A program made the position numbers and the translations under genes. Below the pieces are notes generated by a model, which made no database searches, was not told the origin of the DNA, and saw only the letters and a list, made by a program, of their open reading frames with translations. From Alphaproteobacteria bacterium (lineage in GTDB: Bacteria > Pseudomonadota > Alphaproteobacteria > RF32 > CAG-239): a stretch of 14,529 nucleotides of DNA. Where the stretch lies: assembly GCA_020025875.1 (NCBI GenBank), contig JAHHRI010000034.1:1-14529 (forward strand), in the 5' to 3' direction. This document shows positions 6,247 to 13,366 of this stretch, in pieces; the first letter of the stretch is position 1, and every line of letters begins with the position of its first letter.

Positions 6247-8052
6247 ATGGTTCACGATTTAAATCTCATTCGCAACTTTGCCATCATCGCCCACATCGAT
6301 CACGGAAAATCGACTTTGGCAGACCGCCTGATCGAATATTGCGGCGGCCTTTCTGACCGCGAAATGCAGGATCAGGTGCTCGACTCCATGGAGATCGAAC
6401 GCGAACGCGGCATTACCATCAAAGCCCAAACCGTTCGCCTAAACTACACCGCCGCCGACGGCAACACCTATCAGCTCAACCTGATGGACACCCCCGGACA
6501 TGTTGACTTTTCCTACGAAGTCAGCCGTTCTCTGGCTTCCTGCGAGGGGTCGATTCTGGTGGTTGACGCCACTCAGGGCGTGGAAGCGCAAACGCTGGCA
6601 AATGTTTATCTGGCTATTGACAACAACCACGAAATTATCCCCGTTTTAAACAAGGTGGACTTGCCCTCGGCAGAAGCCCCAAAAGTAAAACGGCAAATTG
6701 AAGATGTGATTGGGCTTGATGCCTCCGACGCGGTGGAAACTTCCGGCAAAACGGGGCTTGGCGTGCCGGCTCTGCTGGAGGCAATCGTCACCCGCCTGCC
6801 GCCGCCGGAAGGAAACGAAAACGCCCCCTTAAAAGCGCTTTTGATCGACAGTTGGTACGATTCCTACCTCGGCGTCATTATTTTAGTGCGTGTCAAAGAC
6901 GGGGTAATACGCAAAAAGCAGCAGATTCGCATGATGGCTGCCGGCAGCACATATCAAATTGACAAAGTGGGTATTTTCACCCCCAAAATGCAAGATACCG
7001 AAGCACTCTACCCCGGAGAAATCGGCTTTATCACCGCCAGCATCAAAAGTGTCGGCGAATGTCGTATCGGCGACACCATCACCGACCACCGCGCCCCCTG
7101 CGAAGCGGCGCTGCATGGCTTTAAGCCGTCGGTACCGGTTGTTTTCTGCTCCATTTTTCCGGTAGACAGCAGCCAATACGAAAACTTAAAAGACGCCTTG
7201 GCCAAACTCAAGCTCAACGACGCCAGCATAGATTATCAAAACGAAAATTCTGCGGCGCTCGGACTCGGCTTCCGCTGCGGTTTCCTCGGTCTTTTGCACA
7301 TGGAAATCATACAGGAACGTCTGGGGCGGGAATTTGATTTGGATCTCATCACCACAGCCCCTTCCGTCGCTTATAACCTCAACATGAGCAACGGTGAGCA
7401 ACTCATGCTCTGCAACCCTGCCGATATGCCCGACCTGTCGACCATTCGCTCAATTGAAGAACCGGTGGTGCGTGCCACCATTTTGGTACCCGACGAATAT
7501 CTCGGCGCCGTCTTAAAACTGTGCAACGATCGCCGTGGCGTGCAAGAGGAACTGACCTATGCGGGAAGTCGGGCAATGGTTGTTTACAAAATTCCCTTAA
7601 ACGAAATTGTGTTTGACTTCTATGACCGGCTGAAATCCATTACCAGCGGCTATGCGAGTTTCGATTATGAAATTGTCGATCATCAGGAATCCGACTTGGT
7701 CAAAGTGCAAATTCTTATCAACGAAGAACCTGTCGATGCGCTGGCTTTTCTCTGCCACCGTTCGGAAGCGGAAACACGCGGACGGCAGATTTGCGAACGC
7801 TTAAAAAACCTAATCCCCCGGCACTTGTTCAAAATTCCGATTCAGGCGGCCATCGGCGGACGTGTCATTGCCCGCGAAACCATTTCCGCCCTGCGCAAAG
7901 ACGTTACCGCCAAATGCTACGGCGGCGACATCACCCGCAAACGAAAACTGCTCGACAAACAGAAAAAAGGCAAGCTGCGAATGCGGCAGTTCGGCAAGGT
8001 GGAAATTCCGCAATCCGCCTTTATCGAAGCCTTGCGCATCAATGACAATTAA
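6247..8052 (+). CDS. lepA: Elongation factor 4 (LepA), ribosomal back-translocase GTPase
   Basis: 601 residues, the standard length of LepA/EF4. It is a translational GTPase of the EF-G type that acts on stalled or misassembled ribosomes and is membrane- or cytosol-localised. Seen: G1 AHIDHGKST (15-23), the switch region with ERERGITIKAQTVRL (51-65), G3 DTPGHVD (81-87), G4 NKVD (135-138) and G5 SGKTG (166-170). Domain II, the EF-G-like domains III and V, and the LepA-specific C-terminal domain with its basic end (CYGGDITRKRKLLDKQKKGK, then MRQFGKVEIPQSAFIEAL) complete it. The ATG follows AGGAAAG. In many bacteria lepA is cotranscribed with lepB (signal peptidase I); here the next gene is unrelated and has its own promoter. 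The key catalytic His in DTPGH is intact. Confidence 0.97.
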   Translation: MVHDLNLIRNFAIIAHIDHGKSTLADRLIEYCGGLSDREMQDQVLDSMEIERERGITIKAQTVRLNYTAADGNTYQLNLMDTPGHVDFSYEVSRSLASCEGSILVVDATQGVEAQTLANVYLAIDNNHEIIPVLNKVDLPSAEAPKVKRQIEDVIGLDASDAVETSGKTGLGVPALLEAIVTRLPPPEGNENAPLKALLIDSWYDSYLGVIILVRVKDGVIRKKQQIRMMAAGSTYQIDKVGIFTPKMQDTEALYPGEIGFITASIKSVGECRIGDTITDHRAPCEAALHGFKPSVPVVFCSIFPVDSSQYENLKDALAKLKLNDASIDYQNENSAALGLGFRCGFLGLLHMEIIQERLGREFDLDLITTAPSVAYNLNMSNGEQLMLCNPADMPDLSTIRSIEEPVVRATILVPDEYLGAVLKLCNDRRGVQEELTYAGSRAMVVYKIPLNEIVFDFYDRLKSITSGYASFDYEIVDHQESDLVKVQILINEEPVDALAFLCHRSEAETRGRQICERLKNLIPRHLFKIPIQAAIGGRVIARETISALRKDVTAKCYGGDITRKRKLLDKQKKGKLRMRQFGKVEIPQSAFIEALRINDN

Positions 8053-8067
8053 AAAAGCAATTACTGC

Positions 8068-8096
8068 TTGAGAAACAAACAAGGATTTATTATAAT
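8068..8096 (+). promoter_or_regulatory. Sigma70-type promoter for the four-cysteine secreted protein
   Basis: TTGAGA (8068-8073, five of six to consensus), a 17-nt spacer and a perfect TATAAT (8091-8096) lie 28 nt before the ATG at 8125. This is the best promoter in the window by box quality and spacing. It starts 15 nt after the lepA stop, so the downstream gene can be expressed independently. Confidence 0.7.
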
Positions 8097-8124
8097 TACT
8101 GAAAATTATTTGGGAGGACTGTTT

Positions 8125-8898
8125 ATGAAATTACCGATTCTGCTGATTGCCGGACTGATCATGTTCTATCCTGTCGATGGGTTGACACAATCTGTTGAAG
8201 GCATCAAATCTTTCAGCCGTCCGGAAGGCTCTTGGAAACGGGAAACTCAGACGGAAACAGAAGAGGTCAAACCTCAACAGCGCTTTTATGACGAAGCGGG
8301 AAAGTTTGCGGTAGACAACATCGTTAATGCCGAACAGGTATTCTGCTATGAGGTTTTTCCGCAAAATGAAGAATACAACGGCTATACGCTGGACGGTTTT
8401 CCGATTCGCGGCTTTTGCGGCGTTATGGGCGAACCGGTGCGCGACATGATCATCAAATATTTTCTCAGCACCGAAGGAAACGTATTGTTTGACCAAGCCG
8501 AACAGTGCATCATCCAACCCAAAATCATCATCCGCTTTGTTCGTGGCGTGGACTATACAGATATATTAATATCTTCTCCCTGTCATTCGTTTGCTATTTT
8601 TTACGGCGGCAGCGTTCATGTCTACAACTTCAAACCCGGAGCGGCCATTATTGACGCCATGCTTAAAGCGCTTAGCCCTAAACACTCGGAATTTATTTCT
8701 CCTTCCCTGTTAAATCAGGTGCTGCCGATCGGTGTCGTTCAAAACGAACAACAACGCAAAATCGTCAACAAACGCAGTGAACCAATCCGCAAATGGGAAC
8801 AAAAAACAAAAGCGGAAGAAGCCAAACGCGCAGCAGAAGAAAAGAAAAACAACAGCGGTTGGAACAAACTGAAAATGAAATCTTTCGGGCAAAATTAG
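8125..8898 (+). CDS. Secreted or membrane-anchored four-cysteine protein of unknown function
   Basis: 257 residues from the ATG at 8125, which has GGGAGGA 6 nt upstream. An in-frame extension back to a TTG at 8068 would start inside the promoter and is rejected. Family not recognised. Residues 1-20 are a signal peptide or an uncleaved N-terminal anchor (KLPILLIAGLIMFYPVDG). The mature part has four cysteines at 74, 98, 128 and 153. Residues 128-170 carry the most conserved-looking block, C-I-I-x-P then IRFVRG, then L-I-S-S-P-C-H and FYGGSVHVYNF, a beta-rich layout. A C-x(3)-P ... C pattern recurs in poorly characterised bacterial exported proteins; I cannot name the family. The C-terminal 45 residues are a charged helix (KTKAEEAKRAAEEKK) and likely disordered tail. 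Cysteine pairing in the periplasm is plausible. Confidence 0.85.
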   Translation: MKLPILLIAGLIMFYPVDGLTQSVEGIKSFSRPEGSWKRETQTETEEVKPQQRFYDEAGKFAVDNIVNAEQVFCYEVFPQNEEYNGYTLDGFPIRGFCGVMGEPVRDMIIKYFLSTEGNVLFDQAEQCIIQPKIIIRFVRGVDYTDILISSPCHSFAIFYGGSVHVYNFKPGAAIIDAMLKALSPKHSEFISPSLLNQVLPIGVVQNEQQRKIVNKRSEPIRKWEQKTKAEEAKRAAEEKKNNSGWNKLKMKSFGQN

Positions 8899-8928
8899 CA
8901 GATTTTTACTCCCCTTTAGCCCGAAAGA
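8881..8928 (+). repeat. 10-bp inverted repeat bracketing a stop codon
   Basis: TCTTTCGGGC (8881-8890, the last codons of the gene) pairs perfectly with GCCCGAAAGA (8919-8928). The 28-nt loop contains the stop codon at 8896-8898. There is no T-tract after the right arm. It may be an mRNA 3'-end structure preceding the terminator at 8961-9005. Confidence 0.55.
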
Positions 8929-8951
8929 AAGCAAAAACAGCTCCAAACGGC

Positions 8952-8993
8952 ACGTTTATAAAGCAAACAAGCGCAACCTTTCCGCCTGTTTGC
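8952..8993. repeat. Direct repeat copy A (42 bp)
   Basis: Opens ACGTTTATAAAGCAA and ends TTTCCGCCTGTTTGC. It matches 37 of 42 positions with the copy at 9082-9123, exactly 130 bp downstream. In this copy the two arms AAGCAAACA and TGTTTGCTT are complementary and the copy runs into a T-tract, so it doubles as a terminator. Confidence 0.8.
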
Positions 8994-9005
8994 TTTTTCT
9001 TTTTA
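8961..9005 (+). terminator. Terminator downstream of the four-cysteine protein gene
   Basis: A 9-bp stem AAGCAAACA / TGTTTGCTT (8961-8969 with 8987-8995), with an inner GCG/CGC stem, is followed by the T-rich run TTTTTCTTTTT. It is 62 nt past the stop codon of the gene ending at 8898. Confidence 0.78.
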
Positions 9006-9081
9006 ATCCGCTTGTTCTGCAAATTTGAAAATAAGAAGATGAGTGTTTGCCGGCGTTCTCCATGTCTGTTTGCCATAAAAA

Positions 9082-9123
9082 ACGTTTATAAAGCAACCAC
9101 GCGCAAACTTTCCGCCTGTCAGC
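9082..9123. repeat. Direct repeat copy B (42 bp)
   Basis: Copy of 8952-8993 with five substitutions. Four of these fall in the positions corresponding to the two hairpin arms (AAGCAACCA and TGTCAGC here), so the fold of copy A is lost, and no T-tract follows. Confidence 0.8.
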
Positions 9124-9382
9124 ACGGCAGATGGCAACAAAACTTTGAGAAAAGGTCCAAACCTACCCTTTGGCGGAAAACACAAAACCTGCTTGGTCGA
9201 AAATCCGCCGTGGCTATCCGTTTTTGCCAACCCCTCGCTTTACGCAAAACAAAGCAACGATGGGGCAATGACAAACTCTGCCGTCTCCTTACTCCGATAA
9301 ACTCCGACAGATGGCTTGCCCTTTCACAATGGCGCCATTCCGCTCGGGCAATTTTTTATAACTGTTCCTCAGGCAAACAAAA

Positions 9383-9406
9383 ATTGCTAACTCTATTGCT
9401 AACTCT
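9383..9406. repeat. Perfect tandem 12-bp repeat, two copies
   Basis: ATTGCTAACTCT occurs twice without a gap. It lies in non-coding DNA between the copy B repeat and the terminator of the pilin-like operon. Confidence 0.85.
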
Positions 9407-9507
9407 GCTGCAAAGCTTACATTTCAACCAAAATCATTGGAAACGGGTTGTCCGACAGCATATCGAACAACCCTAAGCCAACTTGAGATTGTCTGTAAGA
9501 TATTAAA

Positions 9508-9543
9508 CAAAAAAGGACTTCGGCCAAAACGCCAAAGTCCTTT
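9508..9543 (-). terminator. Terminator of the pilin-like operon
   Basis: A stem AAAGGACTT / AAGTCCTTT (9512-9520 with 9535-9543), extended by GGC/GCC inside, is followed on the minus strand by six T (9514-9509), before more A/T-rich DNA. It begins 25 nt after the stop codon of the 1259-residue protein. Confidence 0.88.
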
Positions 9544-9568
9544 GATGAAGCGGCAAACCTATGATCAA

Positions 9569-12500
9569 CTACCACGGATCATTATATTTCAAAGCCGGAT
9601 CGTTCAAGCGTTTTTGATAAACACCCTTATCTTTTTCCCAATATGGACGCCGGTGTTTCATCTGATCATAATCGCTATCAACCATATCTTCAGGATACAT
9701 AGGCTGATCTATATTATTCTCTTTGTATCTACGGTTGAAATAACAGTAAACGGTCACATAAGCTTCCAGCTGGCGATATTGCACCGGATACAGATTCCAG
9801 TAGACGGTATCCTGATGATTGTTATCATTTGCCTGACCTTTGTCTTTATTCAGAACTCCATTAATAAAGTCGTCATAATAAGCTGCCGGATAAATAAAGC
9901 CCATAACCGTTCCCCAGCCGTTAAACGAATTGCCGCTGTCACAAACACCGTTTATTTTTAAACCGCCACAATTTGGTAAAACCATTGCTTTCAACCAGTT
10001 ACTTTTCTGAAAAGTCAGTGGATTGACCGGTTCAACTTCTTCTGCTTTTGTACGCTCTTCGCCATCTTGAGTATACCAGTACAAATATGGATTGTTATGT
10101 GTGCTAATGTCTATCTTATCATTCCTAGATACGGGCGTACCTGCCTGTGCCATCGCCCAACCGGAAGGATTGATGGTGATAACTTTGGAATATCCCTGCG
10201 GGCAAGTCGGAGTTGGCACAAACCCTAAATAGGCCGACGTATATTCTTCAGCCGATCCGCTGGTTATTTCTTTATCTTTAAATGTCATAGGATCACCTCC
10301 GGTTGCCCAAACCACGTCATCTTGGAATGTATTATCGACCACATAAATTCCCTTGTTAATAAAATCAGGCAAAATATCGCTCAAACGCGCACCGCCTCTG
10401 GTGGTCAATTTGATATCATGCATAACTGATGTGTACGCCGGATTAACTTCATAATATTCATATGGAACTAAAGGTTCTCCATCTGATCCGGAAATCGCAT
10501 TACCGCTGAGTTCTGCCTTCGACGCGCCGAGAGCGCCACTCTTTGAAGAATCTATACCGGACGGCATCGTATGTGCGATGAAACGATCGGCAGCAATATA
10601 ACCACCGGGCTGAACAACGTCTTGCCCACCGGCAAACGTATCCCGATAGCTGTCTTTCACGTCCCCATTAGTTAAGCGATCTGCTTTTCCCGTTCCCGCA
10701 ATATTAATAGCTCCTTTGCGGATATAAACGCTGCCGCGATCATTGTCATCTTTAATAACCTTTTCATCCGAATTGTTGTCGACTTGCAAAATCGTATCCC
10801 CTTTTTTAATTTTTGCATCGGCGTTCTCTTCGGTCGCCAAAATCTGAAAATCGCCCTTGCTAACATATAAAGAGGGGTTTCCTTTCTTAATCACCTGTGT
10901 TCCGTCCGCACCCGTTTCCATAGGATTGTCGGGATAGTCGGTAACACCGCTGACATCATGGTCATAAATGGCAAAGCCACCGGTAAATCGAGAAGCCAAA
11001 TAATCTTTTTCCACTTGACGAGAGGCGTGAATATCGACAACCGGCCGCGCTTTGTCACCACTCATGAGAGGCTCGCTGATTGTAAAGTCCATACCGCCCA
11101 AACCAAACAAATTGTCCTCACCGCCTTCTTGTTTTCTTTGATAGAGTGCATCGTGAGCACCATTATTCGGCATAAAATTCTGCGATATAAAACGAGCATA
11201 ATCGGTTACCGAATCTATATATCCGACATGTGGCCGTGGGTCGGTTGCATCGATTCTGGCATAAGCGCGCAACATATCATCTTGAATAGACACAACAGAT
11301 CGATCAATAAAGTTGCCGGTATCGTCTATGGTAGCCAGAGAAATAGAATCCATGGCACCGATCTTTATCTGCCCGTCTTCCGGATCATTGTTGACCGAAG
11401 TGCTGCCGTTATTAACATCATATTGAATCAAACCGACATTGGTCGTCTTACCGCCGGCAAGCATATTGATACCACTTTCATGTTTCATACGAATACCGCT
11501 CTTAACTTCAGTACCATCTGCCAATGTGTCATCTTTTTCCGCAATCTGCATCCGATACCCCAAAGTATTGCTCGCCTGATCTTGGTGATGCCCTACCAGC
11601 ATCCTGCCTTCGGGATTGTTGGCATCGGCACCTTTCTGCTCCGCCACCAAATAAAAATCTTTATCTTCGGTCACATCATTGAAATCTTCGGGACGCACAC
11701 CTGCGCGTAGTTTGGCGGCATCAACGTTATAGGCTTTCAACTTAGCCGTTTTCAAACTATCTTTGACAAAAGCCGGACCATTGACGGTTAAGGCGTGTTC
11801 CCCGTTTCTGTCGTTGGAAACAAATCCACCATTGCCGTCAGTAACCGGCATACCGTTTTCATCATATTGGTAAGTGGTGTAAGACGCATTATGAACATTG
11901 CCTCCGCCGACAATCACTGCCGGAGCGGCATTTTGTTCCGGCCATTGATCCTTATGATAATTGTCATATCTTCCGCCGTCGGGAGCAATCCCCGGATTGC
12001 GCACACTCAAAGCGCCGTCAATCAAATTAACCCGCTCGGCGTTGGCAGCAATCAACTTCTGCGAGCTGGTGTTGGTGGTGCCGTCCGGTGCAGAATTTGC
12101 CGTTTTCGACTCAAACTCCATTGAACCGTTATCCTTATCCACCGTCAGCAAAGCTCCTGCCGTGTCTTTATCGATGTTGCCATATTCCATTTTAGCAGCC
12201 GTCACGCTGAAAACAGCGCCACCTTTGTTGGTGGTGGTTACCGGACTGTTCGGATTGGTCGTGTCCGTGGTGCTGTTGGTTCCGTAATATTTAATACCGC
12301 CGTCACCATTGTTGTTATCTTGCTCGCTTCTGACCGTAAACAACGAGGACAACGCCGCCAAATTGCCTTCCATATAGGCGCCGCCTTTGTCACCGATATA
12401 CAGGGTATAGTCCAGATTGGGTTCATAAGTCTGACCATATTCCATGTTCGGGTTGTTTCCGCTGGCTCCATCTCGTATAAAGGTGTTCGAATCGCCGCCG

Positions 12501-13348
12501 ACCATCCATTCTTTCTGCGGGTTCATTATAATCTGATTGACTTGGCGGATGTTATGGTTTTTATCGTTATAACTCATAAACAAGTCGGTTTCCATCGAGT
12601 TCAGCACATAGTTATTTTGCCGTTCGGTTTTACGGTGCAAAACATCTTCGTTGGCCAAACCTTGGGACGATATCGGCTGCAATGAAGAAATAACAAACGT
12701 ATTTTTCGGCAGTGTCAGCCCCAGTTCGCTATCATTTTTCAAACTCCAAATGCCTTGCGCCCCCATAATCTTACCGCTGTCTTCAACATAACCCCCGTTA
12801 CTGCCGACCATGGTGGCAATACGCGACACACGGGTTGAGGGAAAATTCTCTCCCTCGTTCGGCACGGCGGTCAAAAATCCGGTTATTGTTTCGGCAACCA
12901 CAATCGGATTATTGTCCGCATCCAGTTCTCTTCCGGTTGTCTTACGCAACACGACTTGGAAGGAAGGGTCTTGGCTGGAAAACAGTTTGCTGTCTTGCTT
13001 TTGCCCGTCTTTTAAAAAACCGTACGGCAAATATTCGCAAAGGTGGGAAATATCAAATGTAACCGAGTTGCTATCCGTAAATTGGCTAAAATCCACCTCG
13101 CCCTGAGCACAGCTATTGGTCACCGCTTCTCCTTCATTGATACGAGAGAAGTTGTCTTTGATGTAGGCATCCATGGCATTAGCCAAAATCCGCAACTGAT
13201 TTGAGGCGTTAATATCCTGCAGTTCCGTTGTTCTCTCTGCTGCTTTTTTGTACAAAATCGGGGTAACCATGGCAATCAACCCCAACATCGCCATCGCTTC
13301 CACCAGCATTGTGCCGGCCTCATTGATTCGATTAATCATTTTTTTCAT
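9569..13348 (-). CDS. Giant type IV prepilin-like protein (PilV/tip adhesin-like)
   Basis: 1259 residues, several times the size of ordinary pilins (about 150-200) and longer than the roughly 400-500 of PilV-type tip adhesins known to me. The N-terminus shows a 12-residue basic leader, Gly12, then TMLVE with Glu at mature position +5 (residue 17): the prepilin peptidase signature, with Thr instead of Phe at +1. The hydrophobic helix (13-35) continues into an amphipathic helix ending NAMDAYIKDNF (57-67). C80 and C104 could form a disulfide, followed by LPYGF (107-111). Residues about 120-1048 contain no cysteine and are Asn/Asp/Gly/Thr-rich, with many short beta-strand-like units such as GALLTVDKDNGSMEFE, PSLYVSKGDFQIL and GSVYIRKGAINIAG, resembling beta-solenoid or tail-fibre proteins. 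A distinct aromatic C-terminal domain starts at CPQGY (C1049) and has C1127, C1136 and C1202. The ATG at 13348 follows GAGGGGG, and the gene begins 18 nt after its partner. The role is inferred: surface adhesin or pilus-tip subunit processed by a prepilin peptidase encoded elsewhere. Confidence 0.85.
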   Translation of the reverse strand: MKKMINRINEAGTMLVEAMAMLGLIAMVTPILYKKAAERTTELQDINASNQLRILANAMDAYIKDNFSRINEGEAVTNSCAQGEVDFSQFTDSNSVTFDISHLCEYLPYGFLKDGQKQDSKLFSSQDPSFQVVLRKTTGRELDADNNPIVVAETITGFLTAVPNEGENFPSTRVSRIATMVGSNGGYVEDSGKIMGAQGIWSLKNDSELGLTLPKNTFVISSLQPISSQGLANEDVLHRKTERQNNYVLNSMETDLFMSYNDKNHNIRQVNQIIMNPQKEWMVGGDSNTFIRDGASGNNPNMEYGQTYEPNLDYTLYIGDKGGAYMEGNLAALSSLFTVRSEQDNNNGDGGIKYYGTNSTTDTTNPNSPVTTTNKGGAVFSVTAAKMEYGNIDKDTAGALLTVDKDNGSMEFESKTANSAPDGTTNTSSQKLIAANAERVNLIDGALSVRNPGIAPDGGRYDNYHKDQWPEQNAAPAVIVGGGNVHNASYTTYQYDENGMPVTDGNGGFVSNDRNGEHALTVNGPAFVKDSLKTAKLKAYNVDAAKLRAGVRPEDFNDVTEDKDFYLVAEQKGADANNPEGRMLVGHHQDQASNTLGYRMQIAEKDDTLADGTEVKSGIRMKHESGINMLAGGKTTNVGLIQYDVNNGSTSVNNDPEDGQIKIGAMDSISLATIDDTGNFIDRSVVSIQDDMLRAYARIDATDPRPHVGYIDSVTDYARFISQNFMPNNGAHDALYQRKQEGGEDNLFGLGGMDFTISEPLMSGDKARPVVDIHASRQVEKDYLASRFTGGFAIYDHDVSGVTDYPDNPMETGADGTQVIKKGNPSLYVSKGDFQILATEENADAKIKKGDTILQVDNNSDEKVIKDDNDRGSVYIRKGAINIAGTGKADRLTNGDVKDSYRDTFAGGQDVVQPGGYIAADRFIAHTMPSGIDSSKSGALGASKAELSGNAISGSDGEPLVPYEYYEVNPAYTSVMHDIKLTTRGGARLSDILPDFINKGIYVVDNTFQDDVVWATGGDPMTFKDKEITSGSAEEYTSAYLGFVPTPTCPQGYSKVITINPSGWAMAQAGTPVSRNDKIDISTHNNPYLYWYTQDGEERTKAEEVEPVNPLTFQKSNWLKAMVLPNCGGLKINGVCDSGNSFNGWGTVMGFIYPAAYYDDFINGVLNKDKGQANDNNHQDTVYWNLYPVQYRQLEAYVTVYCYFNRRYKENNIDQPMYPEDMVDSDYDQMKHRRPYWEKDKGVYQKRLNDPALKYNDPW

Positions 13349-13366
13349 GGTCTTTTCCCCCTCAAA

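Larger units (their letters stand above)
8899..9507. other. Gene-poor spacer of about 610 bp with repeats
   Basis: No reading frame on either strand here has a ribosome binding site, a recognisable domain or protein-like composition; long open frames that cross it are rich in Lys/Arg/Gln and run into the neighbouring genes. I see no tRNA, rRNA or CRISPR structure. It contains a terminator (8961-9005), a 42-bp imperfect direct repeat (8952 and 9082) and a perfect 12-bp tandem duplication (9383-9406). Possible explanations are a degraded gene, a dispersed repeat element, or an unrecognised structured RNA. Confidence 0.55.

Noticed and set aside
8055..8069. Small AAGCA / TGCTT hairpin just after lepA as a terminator
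   Set aside because: Only five A/T-rich pairs, no T-tract, and it overlaps the next promoter's -35 box.
9003..9230. Minus-strand frame of 75 codons in the spacer
   Set aside because: It lacks a ribosome binding site and a recognisable domain, and overlaps repeat copy B; it could be a gene remnant but nothing supports translation.
8793..9476. Open plus-strand frame of 227 codons across the gene-poor spacer
   Set aside because: It starts inside the preceding gene in another frame, has no ribosome binding site, and its Lys/Arg/Gln-rich, domain-free translation looks like an open frame by chance.
8899..9507. CRISPR array or tRNA in the spacer
   Set aside because: The two 42-bp copies are imperfect and only two in number, and no cloverleaf with a T-arm GTTCRANNC could be found.
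9569..9900. Shufflon-type invertible segments at the 3' end of the pilin-like gene
   Set aside because: I see no repeated 19-bp-type recombination sites, no alternative C-terminal frames in the flanking spacer and no recombinase gene.
9437..9961. Plus-strand frame of 174 codons opening in the spacer
   Set aside because: It reads through the terminator hairpin and then antisense to the giant pilin-like gene, where it becomes Ile/Val-rich shadow sequence.
10958..11710. Plus-strand frame of 250 codons opposite the giant pilin-like gene
   Set aside because: Antisense shadow: high Ile/His/Arg content, no ribosome binding site, and the opposite frame is continuous with a clear N-terminal signature.
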